From: an uncultured Eubacteriales bacterium | GTDB taxonomy: Bacteria; Bacillota; Clostridia; Peptostreptococcales; Anaerovoracaceae | NCBI GenBank assembly: GCA_902798745.1 | Contig: CADBXM010000001.1 | Span: forward strand, 1 to 64,000 | Direction of reading: 5' to 3' | DNA: 64,000 nt | In this document: one piece after another, positions 1 to 9,013 of the stretch | How the letters are laid out: each line of letters begins with the position of its first letter | Position numbering within the stretch: position 1 is the first letter of the stretch | Notes under the pieces: generated by a model | Seen by the model: only the letters and a program-made list of their open reading frames with translations | Databases searched by the model: none | Told to the model about the DNA's origin: nothing | Program-made: the position numbers and the translations under genes

Positions 1-21
1 CCGGCATATGCGCTGAACTAC

Positions 22-71
22 AAAAGCCCAGTCCAGTACAAGACTGAAATGGGCTTTGTATAGCTTTTTTA
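22..71 (+). terminator. Rho-independent terminator-like hairpin
   Basis: An 8-bp stem, AAAGCCCA (23-30) with TGGGCTTT (50-57), encloses an inner CAGT/ACTG pairing (34-37 with 43-46). A run of six T follows at 66-71. It would end transcription entering from the left edge and also lies just past the stop of the minus-strand aminotransferase, so it may serve both directions. Confidence 0.5.
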
Positions 72-157
72 AACTGTCTACTTTCTGTTGACTAGTTCAC
101 TTAGATGGCGGGGACTTTTATTGCTGTCGATGATAACAGATACCTGCTTTATTCGCG

Positions 158-1330
158 TTAAATCAGTCTGCCGAATCTTTCAAGCGACCTTTCAACTATG
201 TCGGTAGGAACGCAATATGCTAAGCGGAAATGATCCGGGCACAGGAACCCGTCTCCCGGCACCAGTATTATGTCGTTTTCAAGTGCTTTCTTAAAGAACG
301 CGTCCTTGTCTCCGCCCGGGATCTTAGGCATCATGTAGAAAGTGCCTCCCGGTTTTACACATTCAAATCCATAGCCTGTGAGAGCGTCATAAAGAAGATT
401 GGCGTTCTTTTCATATACTGAAACATCCGATGTAGCAGGAAGCACTTTAGCCAGCACTCTCTGCCATATTACAGGAGCTCCGTTATGTCCTGAAGTCCTG
501 GATATCTGACCGAACATACTGACTATGAGCTCGGCGTTTTCGGCTTTAGGGTTCACAGCTACATATCCTATCCTCTCGCCCGGAAGCGACAGGGACTTAC
601 TGAAAGAATAGCAGACTATGGTGTTGTCATAATAATTGGAAATAAACGGCGAGTCTGTCCCGCTGAACACGATTTCTCTGTAAGGCTCATCGCTTATGAG
701 ATAGATCGTTTTGCCAAGCTCAGCTGACTTCTGCTTTAGCAGTTCTGCCAGCTTCTTGATCGTTTCGGTGTCATACACTAAACCGCTTGGATTATTTGGC
801 GAATTGATGAGAACGGCGGATATGCTGCTATCCAGCATCCTTTCTGTCACATCGAAATCGATCCCGAGGTTTTCAGTATCAGCAGGAACTACAACGAGCT
901 CGCAGCCGGCGCCCTTTGCGTAGAATTCATATTCGGAAAAAACCGGAGCGAAAGCCAGAATCTTGTCTCCCGGTACAGTGACTGCACGCATGGCGTGGGC
1001 CAGTGAAGCGTTAGCGGCGCATGTCATAAAGATATTGCCCGCGGAGAAAGATGAACCAAAACGATCATTCAGATCTTCAGCGATCTTCGCTCTGGTCTCA
1101 GGCAGTCCGCCTTCAGATGTATAGCGATGCATGGTGAAAGGATCGCCCTCGTCGAGCAGTTCTCGCAAAGCCTGATGCACGGCATCCGGTGGTGGAACGG
1201 ACGGGCTTCCGAGGGTGAAGTCGAAAACATTATCAGGACCGACTTCGGCTCTTCTCTTGTTTGCGAAAGCAGCCAGTTCAAAGATGATGTCTTTGTTCTC
1301 CAGCATTTTTACATATTCGCGGTTTATCAT
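158..1330 (-). CDS. PLP-dependent class I/II aminotransferase
   Basis: A 390-residue fold-type I aminotransferase, the size usual for aspartate aminotransferase-like enzymes. Near the N-terminus it has DFTLGSPSVPPP, the substrate-loop type. The SPNNPSG and SDEPYRE segments (cofactor-binding Asn and Asp) follow, and the PLP lysine is at about residue 245 in SFSKSLSLPGERIGY. A C-terminal Arg for substrate carboxylate binding is plausible in DHFRLAY. The reading frame extends 34 codons upstream, but I chose the ATG at 1330 because GGAGAG lies at good spacing before it and the extra residues do not resemble the family. The amino-acid substrate cannot be told from sequence. It stands alone, next to the lysozyme gene on the same strand. 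Confidence 0.9.
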   Translation of the reverse strand: MINREYVKMLENKDIIFELAAFANKRRAEVGPDNVFDFTLGSPSVPPPDAVHQALRELLDEGDPFTMHRYTSEGGLPETRAKIAEDLNDRFGSSFSAGNIFMTCAANASLAHAMRAVTVPGDKILAFAPVFSEYEFYAKGAGCELVVVPADTENLGIDFDVTERMLDSSISAVLINSPNNPSGLVYDTETIKKLAELLKQKSAELGKTIYLISDEPYREIVFSGTDSPFISNYYDNTIVCYSFSKSLSLPGERIGYVAVNPKAENAELIVSMFGQISRTSGHNGAPVIWQRVLAKVLPATSDVSVYEKNANLLYDALTGYGFECVKPGGTFYMMPKIPGGDKDAFFKKALENDIILVPGDGFLCPDHFRLAYCVPTDIVERSLERFGRLI

Positions 1331-1436
1331 TTTACACTCTCCAATTAATTGAATTGCTTTTGTTTTCCTTTGATTAAATATATTAAACCCTTTGCCTGTA
1401 ACTTGCAACAGAATGCTTGACTCACCTCCCATATGA

Positions 1437-2690
1437 TCATTTAGGCATCATTATGTCCATATCTACATCTGTGTCAATGCCGGCGATACGCCCGACGTCA
1501 CTTGCCTGCCACATCATATACTTGCCTTTGTAGCTCGGTTTGTCAGCGTACTGAGCCAGCCATATCGGTCTGGTGTCGGTATCGGTCCAGATATCTTCGA
1601 GGCGGTAGAGACTTCCGTAAAGCATCGTGTCGTATCCGGCTTTGTTCATTTCCTCTGCGAATACATCATATAGTTTATTCAGTTCATAGAAGCTTATCCC
1701 ATGTGTCTGGAACGCGTCAAAATCTTCCCAGTCAAAAGCGATAGGAAGATCGATTTCTTCGACAGACAGCCTCTGTATTACGGTGTCTGTCGCTGAAATC
1801 AAGGTTTCTGGCGTATCATCATAGCTAAACATATACAGACCGACTTTGAGACCGGCTTCTTTTGCCGCTTTTATGTTGTAATCGAACTTGCTGTCGTAAT
1901 GGAAAATGCCGGCGAGGTTGTAACCGACACGGATGATAACGAATTCGCAGCCGGCTTTTTTAACTGCGTTAAAGTCGATGTCCTTTTGCCACTCGGAAAC
2001 GTCGATGCCGAAGACCTTTCCTTTGCCTTGATAAGTCTTGACGAAGTCATCAAAAGGAGTGCGATCCCTAGTATCTTCGTATGTCGGGAGCGAGTCGGCT
2101 ACCTCGACAGTGAGATCCCAGTCGGTCTCATTGCCGGATGAATCCGTTACCGTTACATGGAGTGGATAACTGCCATTTTTATCCATATCCACTTTGCCAT
2201 CCACTTTGAGAGCCGGCTTCGGATCGGCATTATCGCCATATGATATAACGTTGTTGATATCGAATTCGGTTCCCCGCTCCAGTACAGTGCCGTTTCCGCT
2301 TCGAATCATCATAGGAGGCACTTTGTCGACTACGCTGTAGCGCAGAGTGTATTCACCCGATGGTTTTAACAGGCCGCCGAGTACAGGCTTTGTGACCACA
2401 TAAACTATCTCCTTATCACCCAGACTGACCGTGTCCAAAAACTCCGACGAAGGGCTCACTTCACCCTCCGCGTTTACTACAAATTCAGATGAGGCGTGCT
2501 CTTCTCCGAACCCAACGGAGATGTCGTTGCCACTCAGCGTCAGGCTTATCGAATCCTTTGCAGTCTTGTATAAATATGCGGTCGCTGCGGCTATTGCGAC
2601 AATAAGCAATAGTATTATGATCAGGACTGCTTTCAGCGCCCTGTGCGTCTTTTTTTTCTTAGGTTCTTCCTTATATCGTTCGCTTCTCAT
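1437..2690 (-). CDS. Membrane-anchored GH25 family lysozyme (N-acetylmuramidase)
   Basis: A 417-residue cell-wall hydrolase. A short basic cytoplasmic tail is followed by one transmembrane helix (about residues 19-40) and then an extracytoplasmic part. About residues 120-205 contain Ig/cadherin-like segments (VVDKVPP..., TVTDSSGNETDW), probably a spacer. The C-terminal GH25 barrel starts at FGIDVSEWQ (Asp about 230) and has the paired acidic motif AFDWED and the usual late WQ/WLAQY segments. Family knowledge: GH25 enzymes cut the MurNAc-GlcNAc bond of peptidoglycan. An upstream in-frame ATG exists at 2705, but GGAGGA lies at ideal spacing before the ATG at 2690. The gene is divergent from the following sensor-phosphatase gene. 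Confidence 0.9.
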   Translation of the reverse strand: MRSERYKEEPKKKKTHRALKAVLIIILLLIVAIAAATAYLYKTAKDSISLTLSGNDISVGFGEEHASSEFVVNAEGEVSPSSEFLDTVSLGDKEIVYVVTKPVLGGLLKPSGEYTLRYSVVDKVPPMMIRSGNGTVLERGTEFDINNVISYGDNADPKPALKVDGKVDMDKNGSYPLHVTVTDSSGNETDWDLTVEVADSLPTYEDTRDRTPFDDFVKTYQGKGKVFGIDVSEWQKDIDFNAVKKAGCEFVIIRVGYNLAGIFHYDSKFDYNIKAAKEAGLKVGLYMFSYDDTPETLISATDTVIQRLSVEEIDLPIAFDWEDFDAFQTHGISFYELNKLYDVFAEEMNKAGYDTMLYGSLYRLEDIWTDTDTRPIWLAQYADKPSYKGKYMMWQASDVGRIAGIDTDVDMDIMMPK

Positions 2691-2783
2691 ATCCCGTTCC
2701 TCCATGTACAGAATAGCACAATTCGTGGTAGAATACTCTTTAGTATTGGGCAATTTGAATCAAAATAGATCGAGGAATAATAA

Positions 2784-4847
2784 ATGTTTACGATGATCTT
2801 AAAAATGTCAGGAATAACGCTTTTGTTCATATTGCTGACGTGGTTCATTTGGCATACTCATAAAGACAAAGAAATCAATTGGAAACTGCGGATCATAATT
2901 GGGCTCGTTTACGGATTTACTGCCATTCTTTCCACTCATTTCGGTGTGGACTATGGCGACATGGTGATCAATGTAAGAGACCTCGGGCCGATGATCGCAG
3001 GGCTCTTTTTCGACCCTATCTCGGGCATCATAGCCGGACTTATCGGGGGAATAGAGCGCTATATCGCGGGCACGTTCTTTAACGTTGGTTCGTTTACAAG
3101 GGTGGCCTGCAGCATATCGACATGCTTCGCCGGTGTCTTCGCTGCGTTTATGCATGTATACATATTCAAAAGGAGGAAACCTTCGACTGCTTACGCATTC
3201 TTTATGGGAGCCGTAATAGAGGTATTCCATATGTATGTTTTGTTCATAACACACAGGGATGACATGGAAATGGCATTCTCTGTCGTCAAGACATGCGCAA
3301 TGCCTATGATACTTTTCAGCGCGCTTGGGCTTTCCGCATGCGCGGAGATGGTCCGCTACTATAGCGGGGAGAAAAGGCTGAATTACCTAAGCGCTCCAAG
3401 TGAACAGATCCCTGTATCCCAAAGATTTCAAGCATGGCTGTTCGTGGTCACCATGGGGGTGCTGGGCATAAGCTTTGTATTAAACTACAATCTCCAGTCC
3501 GACTCGGCGACTCAGGAGAGCAGAGCCGATCTTGCTACAGAGGCTGCGGATGTTCAGGCTGACTATGAAAGGTTAAGACAATATAATGTCGATCTTTATT
3601 ATCTGAGCAATCATGTGGGAAGCCATGGAGCCTATGATATTGTCGACCCATCGGGTAAGGTAGTAGCAGGAACTCATTATGGGGGTGGCAAGAACAAGAT
3701 ACTGAACGACATGTACACCGGTCAGAAGCCGGATTCATGCTATTCATATTATTTTGAAGGTGAGAATTGGATGTGCCTCAACACCGATCTGAAAGACGGA
3801 TACGGTCTTGTGACTATGCTTCCGGAAAGCGAAGTTTATCAGTACCGTAATCTCCAGGCGTATGAGACGGTGCTTGCGGACATATTGGTCTTTACAGTCA
3901 TATATGTGCTTATCTCGCTGCTCGTTCAGATGATCGTTGTAGACAATCTGAAACTCGTCAACAAGTCACTTGCTAAGATCACGGACGGTGATTTTGATGA
4001 ACAAGTATCGGTATATTACTCTTCGGAGTTCGCATCGCTTTCCGATGATATCAACGAGATGGTACTCACTCTGAAGAGGTATATAGCCGCAGCCGAGAAA
4101 CGCATGGAGCAGGATCTCCTGCTCGCGCATACTATACAGGTATCGGCACTGCCTGATAATTTCGATTTCCAACACGGAGGATTCGATATATATGCGACGA
4201 TGGATCCGGCAAAGGAAGTCGGAGGCGACTTCTACGATTTCTTCTTCGTGGGCGCAGATAAAGTTGCTATAGTGATCGCGGATGTTTCGGGTAAGGGTAT
4301 CCCTGCCGCACTCTTTATGATGCACAGCAAGACAGCTATACGAGGCCTTGGTGAAACGGGCACGGAAATCGTCGAGCTGTTTAGGAGGGTCAATCTGGAA
4401 CTCTGCGAAGGCAATCAGGCCGAAATGTTCGTTACGGTTTGGATGGCGATAGTCGATCTCAATACAGGAAAAACCGTATGTGTGAACGCGGGCCATGAAT
4501 ACCCTGTGCTGAAGAAAAAGGGAGGCGACTACAAACTGATCAAAGACAGTCACGCTCTTCCTTTAGGTTGCATGTCGGATGTTCTGTACTATTCATATGA
4601 GATCGATTTGAAACCGGGTGACTGCCTCTACGTATATACAGACGGTATACCTGAAGCCATAAATGCCGATGAAGAGCAGTTCGGGACCGATCGCATGCTG
4701 GATGTCCTCAATGAAAACAAAGATGCTTCAATGACAGACCTGCTGGCTGCGGTAAAAGCGGGTGTCGATAAATTCGTCGGAGAAGCAGAGCAGTTCGATG
4801 ATCAGACCATGGTAGGTTTCAGATATAACGGACCGCAGGAAGGGTAA
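2784..4847 (+). CDS. LytS-type 5TM sensor fused to SpoIIE/PP2C serine phosphatase
   Basis: A 687-residue membrane phosphatase. Residues 1-190 are five hydrophobic helices with the RDLGPMIAGLFFDPISG and GLIGGIERY signatures of the 5TM-5TMR_LYT sensor module. A further helix (about 216-235) leads to an extracytoplasmic loop (about 236-358), then another helix (about 363-386) and a HAMP-like linker (LVNKSLAKITDGDFDEQV). The PP2C/SpoIIE catalytic domain covers about 445-685, with GGDFYDF (480-486) and IADVSGKGIPAALFM (498-512) as metal-binding motifs. RsbU/SpoIIE relatives dephosphorylate an anti-anti-sigma factor. No such partner is encoded nearby. It lies 27 bp from the AAA+ gene, so the two are probably co-transcribed. 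Confidence 0.88.
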   Translation: MFTMILKMSGITLLFILLTWFIWHTHKDKEINWKLRIIIGLVYGFTAILSTHFGVDYGDMVINVRDLGPMIAGLFFDPISGIIAGLIGGIERYIAGTFFNVGSFTRVACSISTCFAGVFAAFMHVYIFKRRKPSTAYAFFMGAVIEVFHMYVLFITHRDDMEMAFSVVKTCAMPMILFSALGLSACAEMVRYYSGEKRLNYLSAPSEQIPVSQRFQAWLFVVTMGVLGISFVLNYNLQSDSATQESRADLATEAADVQADYERLRQYNVDLYYLSNHVGSHGAYDIVDPSGKVVAGTHYGGGKNKILNDMYTGQKPDSCYSYYFEGENWMCLNTDLKDGYGLVTMLPESEVYQYRNLQAYETVLADILVFTVIYVLISLLVQMIVVDNLKLVNKSLAKITDGDFDEQVSVYYSSEFASLSDDINEMVLTLKRYIAAAEKRMEQDLLLAHTIQVSALPDNFDFQHGGFDIYATMDPAKEVGGDFYDFFFVGADKVAIVIADVSGKGIPAALFMMHSKTAIRGLGETGTEIVELFRRVNLELCEGNQAEMFVTVWMAIVDLNTGKTVCVNAGHEYPVLKKKGGDYKLIKDSHALPLGCMSDVLYYSYEIDLKPGDCLYVYTDGIPEAINADEEQFGTDRMLDVLNENKDASMTDLLAAVKAGVDKFVGEAEQFDDQTMVGFRYNGPQEG

Positions 4848-4874
4848 TAAAAAAACGGGAAGGTTATTAAGATT

Positions 4875-6026
4875 ATGATAGATGGCCTAAAGACTATGTA
4901 TGATGACTTCTACGGTACAGGCGGGAAAAAGCCTGCCTCCGATGAAGATGAAAAAAAACCTGTTCTGCAAGATGCTGATAATAAGCCGGCTTCGCAGGAG
5001 ATAGAGACAGAGGTGGAGACCGAAATAATGACCGAAGGCGAGTTCAGACAACGGACTGCGACGCAGCCTGTCGAAGAGTCGAAGCCTAAGGAGCCTGAAA
5101 AGTCGGGCATGGAAGAGCTCGAAGAACTTATCGGGCTTGAGTCCGTCAAGCACGATGTGGAAGAACTCATCGGCCTCGCTAAAGTCAGAAAGATGCGTGA
5201 GGAGAAAGACATGAAGGCGGTCCCTGTATCGCTTCACCTGGTGTTCTCGGGAAATCCGGGCACCGGCAAGACAACAGTTGCGCGCATACTCGCCAAGCTC
5301 TATAAAGAGATCGGCATACTTTCGGGCGGGCAGCTGATAGAGACCGACCGATCCGGGCTAGTCGCTGGCTATGTAGGACAGACCGCGATCAAGACCCAGA
5401 AGAAAATAGAAGAGGCGATGGGAGGGGTGCTCTTTATCGATGAGGCATACACTCTCAATCAGGAAGGCGAAAACTACGGCCAGGAATCGATAGACACCAT
5501 ACTTAAGGCCATGGAGGACCACCGGGACAAGTTCATCGTGATCGTCGCCGGTTATACGCAGTTGATGAAGGACTTCATCGAAAGCAATCCGGGACTCAGG
5601 TCAAGATTCAATAAATTCTTCGAGTTTCCCGATTACACGGCAGATGAACTGCAGCAGATCTTCATGATGCAGTGCAACAAGTATCAGTATAAGCTGACCG
5701 AAGAGGCAGAGGCTGTCGCGCGAGAGAAGATCGTGAAGATGGAGGCCGAGAAGGACGAGAACTTCGCTAACGCAAGGGCGGTAAGAAATCTCTTCGAAAA
5801 GATCATCACCAATCAGGCTGCCAGAGTCTCCAATCTCGAGAATGTAGATGAAGAGACCCTGACAACTGTCACGATCGAAGATATGCAAGATCTTGATGAT
5901 CTGGACGCGCCGCCTAAACGCGCGGAAGAGAATAGGGATCCCGTCGAAGAGTTGATCAAGATATTGGAGAAGGATCAAAGCGAAGAGGATCAAAGCGAAG
6001 CTACTCCAGAGGATACGGCTGAATGA
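4875..6026 (+). CDS. CbbX/SpoVK-like AAA+ ATPase
   Basis: A 383-residue AAA+ protein. Residues 1-78 are acidic and low in complexity, probably disordered. The ATPase core has Walker A GNPGTGKT (126-133), Walker B GGVLFIDEAYTL (183-194) and a sensor/arginine-finger region NPGLRSRFNKFFEFPDY. This order is typical of the CbbX/SpoVK/EccA group. A C-terminal lid is followed by another acidic tail (KDQSEEDQSE). Such ATPases remodel protein partners; the partner here is unknown. It follows the SpoIIE-type phosphatase at short distance, suggesting a shared sensory or envelope role, which is inference. An adequate but not strong GGAAGG precedes the ATG. Confidence 0.85.
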   Translation: MIDGLKTMYDDFYGTGGKKPASDEDEKKPVLQDADNKPASQEIETEVETEIMTEGEFRQRTATQPVEESKPKEPEKSGMEELEELIGLESVKHDVEELIGLAKVRKMREEKDMKAVPVSLHLVFSGNPGTGKTTVARILAKLYKEIGILSGGQLIETDRSGLVAGYVGQTAIKTQKKIEEAMGGVLFIDEAYTLNQEGENYGQESIDTILKAMEDHRDKFIVIVAGYTQLMKDFIESNPGLRSRFNKFFEFPDYTADELQQIFMMQCNKYQYKLTEEAEAVAREKIVKMEAEKDENFANARAVRNLFEKIITNQAARVSNLENVDEETLTTVTIEDMQDLDDLDAPPKRAEENRDPVEELIKILEKDQSEEDQSEATPEDTAE

Positions 6027-6099
6027 GATGTGAACGCTGAATTCGTAGCAGCGTGCATAATATATAAAAAAGTTATTGCGAAAAAAGAAAGAGGGAAAA

Positions 6100-7491
6100 A
6101 TGCAAAAGAAACCAATTACAAACAAGCTGCTGTGGATCTTTGCGATCGGACAATTCGGATGGAGTTTGCTGGCGGGCATAGTCTCCAACTGGATGGTGTA
6201 TTACTACACCGGAACACCGAACGCCCAGAACCCAAACACTGGTATTTTCGCTGACTGCATCACACAGGATCATATCTTCCTTAAGCTGACTTTGTTCGGG
6301 CTGGTGCTCGCAGTTGGTCGTATATTCGATGCCATAAGTGACCCGCTGATAGCAGGTTGGTCAGACAGAGCGACATTCAAAGGCGGCCGTCGCATACCAT
6401 TCATGAAGGCTATCGCGATACCGTTCGCGTTGATCACTATAGCACTGTTTGCCATCCCGCAGACATCGAGCATCGGGCTCAACAACACGCTTGTGTTCAT
6501 ACTTATGATCGTGTTCTACCTGTTCATGACCATTTTCTGCACACCTTACAACGCTCTTATAGCAGAGCTTGGTGATACACAGGAACACAGGATCAACGTT
6601 TCCACATACATTTCGTTCACATATATCGCGGGACTTTCTATCTCCTACATGCTTCCAAATGTAGCGGGATTCCTGGAGGGCGCTGTCGGTCAGGCCGGAT
6701 CGATCCGCATGGCTGTTGCCATTATGTCAGCGATCGCCTGCATAGCGATGCTCATCCCTTCATTCTACATCAAAGAACGCGATTATCTCGAGGCAAAGCC
6801 AAGCAATACACCGGCTTTCTCATCGCTGCTCAAGACCTTCCAGAACGGAATGTTCCGCCGCTTCGTTTACAGCGACGTGATCTACTTCTTCGCGCTCACA
6901 CTATTCCAGACGGGACTCGCGTTTTACGAGACCAAGCTGATGAAGATCGAGGACTCGTGGACATTCGTGCTGACTGCCACCATGACATTCCTCAGCGTAT
7001 GCCAGTATCCTATCGTCAACAAACTGGCGCCTAAGATCGGCAAGAAGAGAATGATCATTACCGGATTCTTTGCTTATTCGGTAGTATTCCTCATCACCTT
7101 CCTCTGCGGAGAAGGCCTTATCTGGGGATTCATCGTCGCGGTCTGCGCGTCAGTGCCTATGGCCATCCTCGGTATCCTGCCGCAGGCTTGCGTTGCTGAC
7201 GTTGCCGAGCTCAGCAGACTCGAGACAGGTGAGGATAGAAGCGGAATGTTCTTCGCGGCGCGTACTTTCGCGTTCAAGATGGGACAGGCCATCGCTCTTG
7301 CAGTATTTACATCCATGACTGCTATCGCGAGCCTCAAGGACACTCCACTGGATGTCGCAGAAGCCGCTTACCGCAGGACAGCTCTTGTGGCGTTCGTCAC
7401 ATGCGTGATTGGAGCTTGCCTCTTCTTCCTGTATAAGGAGAAAGATATTCTGGCCAAGATCGAAAAGCTGAAAGGCCCTGAGACAAAGTAA
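6100..7491 (+). CDS. GPH-type (MFS_2) cation:sugar symporter family transporter
   Basis: A 463-residue protein with about twelve transmembrane segments. It has the glycoside-pentoside-hexuronide family signature IFDAISDPLIAGWSDR (cytoplasmic loop 2-3) followed by GGRRIPFM, and a central FCTPYNALIAELGD segment. Family members import glycosides or hexuronides with Na+ or H+, but some transport other solutes, so the substrate is left open. An in-frame TTG exists 24 bp upstream. The ATG at 6100 is preferred because GAGGG sits just before it and the encoded protein then starts like the family (QKKPITNKLLWIFAIGQFG). It is followed by a terminator and no enzyme genes, so context gives no substrate hint. 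Confidence 0.85.
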   Translation: MQKKPITNKLLWIFAIGQFGWSLLAGIVSNWMVYYYTGTPNAQNPNTGIFADCITQDHIFLKLTLFGLVLAVGRIFDAISDPLIAGWSDRATFKGGRRIPFMKAIAIPFALITIALFAIPQTSSIGLNNTLVFILMIVFYLFMTIFCTPYNALIAELGDTQEHRINVSTYISFTYIAGLSISYMLPNVAGFLEGAVGQAGSIRMAVAIMSAIACIAMLIPSFYIKERDYLEAKPSNTPAFSSLLKTFQNGMFRRFVYSDVIYFFALTLFQTGLAFYETKLMKIEDSWTFVLTATMTFLSVCQYPIVNKLAPKIGKKRMIITGFFAYSVVFLITFLCGEGLIWGFIVAVCASVPMAILGILPQACVADVAELSRLETGEDRSGMFFAARTFAFKMGQAIALAVFTSMTAIASLKDTPLDVAEAAYRRTALVAFVTCVIGACLFFLYKEKDILAKIEKLKGPETK

Positions 7492-7544
7492 TCATACGAT
7501 CGTCATTCGGCCTATCTCATTTAAAAACGAATCATCAACAAGTA

Positions 7545-7576
7545 AAAGTCCGGGATCCTGATGGATCCCGGACTTT
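7545..7576 (+). terminator. Terminator hairpin after the GPH transporter
   Basis: A perfect 14-bp stem, AAAGTCCGGGATCC (7545-7558) with GGATCCCGGACTTT (7563-7576), has a TGAT loop. The T tract after it is broken (agcattgcattgtt), so termination could be partial. The remaining 7577-7787 stretch is AT-rich with no gene or structure I can support. Confidence 0.7.
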
Positions 7577-7787
7577 AGCATTGCATTGTTATTGCTTGAG
7601 TATCAGCCTGTGCGGCTTATTTCACTCTGCCGTATAAATATGTGATGTATGCATTGCTGAATGTGCTGTATATATTTTTGCTTTTTAGCATATTTTGTGA
7701 AGTTCATAGTTGGTTTTCTCCACACACATTTTCCGAGAGATCTCGCCAAGTTTCATCTACTCATTTTTGGAAATACCCCCAAAGGGG

Positions 7788-7832
7788 TTGACAAGGACGA
7801 TAGGTTGTACTATTGTACTAAGTAGTTAATAC
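7788..7832 (+). promoter_or_regulatory. Promoter and likely autoregulatory operator of the GntR-ABC operon
   Basis: TTGACA (7788-7793) is followed after 17 bp by TATTGT (7811-7816). An imperfect 18-bp palindrome (7815-7832, GTACTAAGT/AGTTAATAC, 7 of 9 positions symmetric) overlaps the -10 and the expected start point. YtrA-type GntR repressors typically bind such a palindrome and repress their own operon. The 5' leader then has two small hairpins (GGCGC...GCGCC about 7863-7884, and GATCCTTTCGGATC about 7897-7910) before the gene. Confidence 0.6.
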
Positions 7833-7933
7833 AGTAATACAAAATTCAATCAAGCATTAGCCGGCGCGATCGGCCGAAGCGCCGTAACTGTAAAAGATCC
7901 TTTCGGATCAAATAGAAAGAAAAGGAACGAAAA

Positions 7934-8302
7934 ATGGAATGGAATTTTAAGGATGGTATCCCTATCTACACTCAGATAATAGATGAGATGACCATGCGCA
8001 TCGCCAGCAACGCTTATGCGCCGGGAGACAAGCTCCCGTCTGTAAGAGACCTTGCTCTGGATGCAGGAGTCAATCCGAACACCATGCAGAGGGCGCTCGC
8101 GGAGCTTGAACGCAGAGGGCTGGTCTATTCGGAGCGTACGAGTGGGAGATTTGTTACAAAGGAGGAAGCTGTGCTAAGAGATCTGCACGAGGAGCTTGCG
8201 AAGAAATACTTCGAAGAATTCACCGAGAAGCTTCGCAAGATAGGAATGGACGACAACGCTATAAAGGCATCCGTTGACAAATGGATGAAAGGAATAAAGT
8301 AG
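7934..8302 (+). CDS. YtrA-subfamily GntR transcriptional regulator
   Basis: A 122-residue repressor. The winged helix fills residues 1-70 (PIYTQIIDEMTMRIASNAY, then GDKLPSVRDLALDAGVNPNTMQRALAELERRGLVYSERTSGRFV, the classic GntR helix-turn-helix and wing). Only about 45 residues of helical dimerisation tail follow, which marks the short YtrA subfamily rather than FadR or HutC types. It is the first gene of an operon with an ABC ATPase (15-bp gap) and a permease, the usual YtrA arrangement. The inducer is unknown; relatives respond to cell-wall antibiotics or envelope stress. A palindrome over its promoter suggests autoregulation. Confidence 0.92.
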   Translation: MEWNFKDGIPIYTQIIDEMTMRIASNAYAPGDKLPSVRDLALDAGVNPNTMQRALAELERRGLVYSERTSGRFVTKEEAVLRDLHEELAKKYFEEFTEKLRKIGMDDNAIKASVDKWMKGIK

Positions 8303-8317
8303 AAAGGGGGCAGAGAG

Positions 8318-9013
8318 ATGGCAAGAATAGAGATCAATAATCTTACAAAAAAGTTCGGCGATCTTACAGCTCTTGACGATGTCACTGTCTCGCTGGAGCA
8401 GGGGCAGATAGTTGGGCTGCTGGGACCGAACGGAAGCGGCAAGACCACACTGATCAAGATACTGAACGGCTTACTTCAGCCGACATCTGGCAGCGTGAGC
8501 ATCAACGGAAACGCGCCGGGAATTGAAACAAAAAAGGTGGTGGCGTACCTGCCTGACAGGAACGCTCTTCCTGACTATATGACAGCTTCACAGCTCATGG
8601 ACATATACGCGGACTTCTTCGAGGACTTCGACAGACTAAAGGCCGAAGCGATGGTGGACGATCTCGGGATCGATCGCACCCAGACGATGAAGAAGATGTC
8701 GAAGGGCACAAAGGAAAAGCTCCAACTGTGTCTGGTGATGGCCAGACAAGCGGAAGTCTATCTGCTCGATGAACCGATCGGCGGCGTTGACCCGGCGACA
8801 AGAGACTACATCCTCAGAACCATCATCTCGAATTACAACGAGAACGCAGTTGTGCTCATTTCGACACACCTGATCTCGGATGTAGAATCGGTGCTTGACG
8901 ATGTAGTGTTCATTCAGGAAGGCAGGATAGTCCTTCACAAGGCAGCGGACGAGATCCGCGAGGAAAAGGGTGAAAGCGTAGACAAACTCTTCAGGGAGGT
9001 ATTCAAATGTTAG
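8318..9013 (+). CDS. ABC transporter ATP-binding protein (YtrB/ABC-2 type)
   Basis: A 231-residue nucleotide-binding subunit. Walker A is GPNGSGKTT (36-44) and Walker B is AEVYLLDEPIGGVDPATRDY. The signature loop reads SKGTKEKLQL rather than LSGGQ, as is common in this exporter group. The H-loop is in ISTHLISDVES. It probably powers the membrane protein encoded next, with which it overlaps by 7 bp, and is controlled by the GntR gene upstream. The transported compound is unknown. An AGGGGGCAGAGAG ribosome binding region precedes the ATG. Confidence 0.92.
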   Translation: MARIEINNLTKKFGDLTALDDVTVSLEQGQIVGLLGPNGSGKTTLIKILNGLLQPTSGSVSINGNAPGIETKKVVAYLPDRNALPDYMTASQLMDIYADFFEDFDRLKAEAMVDDLGIDRTQTMKKMSKGTKEKLQLCLVMARQAEVYLLDEPIGGVDPATRDYILRTIISNYNENAVVLISTHLISDVESVLDDVVFIQEGRIVLHKAADEIREEKGESVDKLFREVFKC

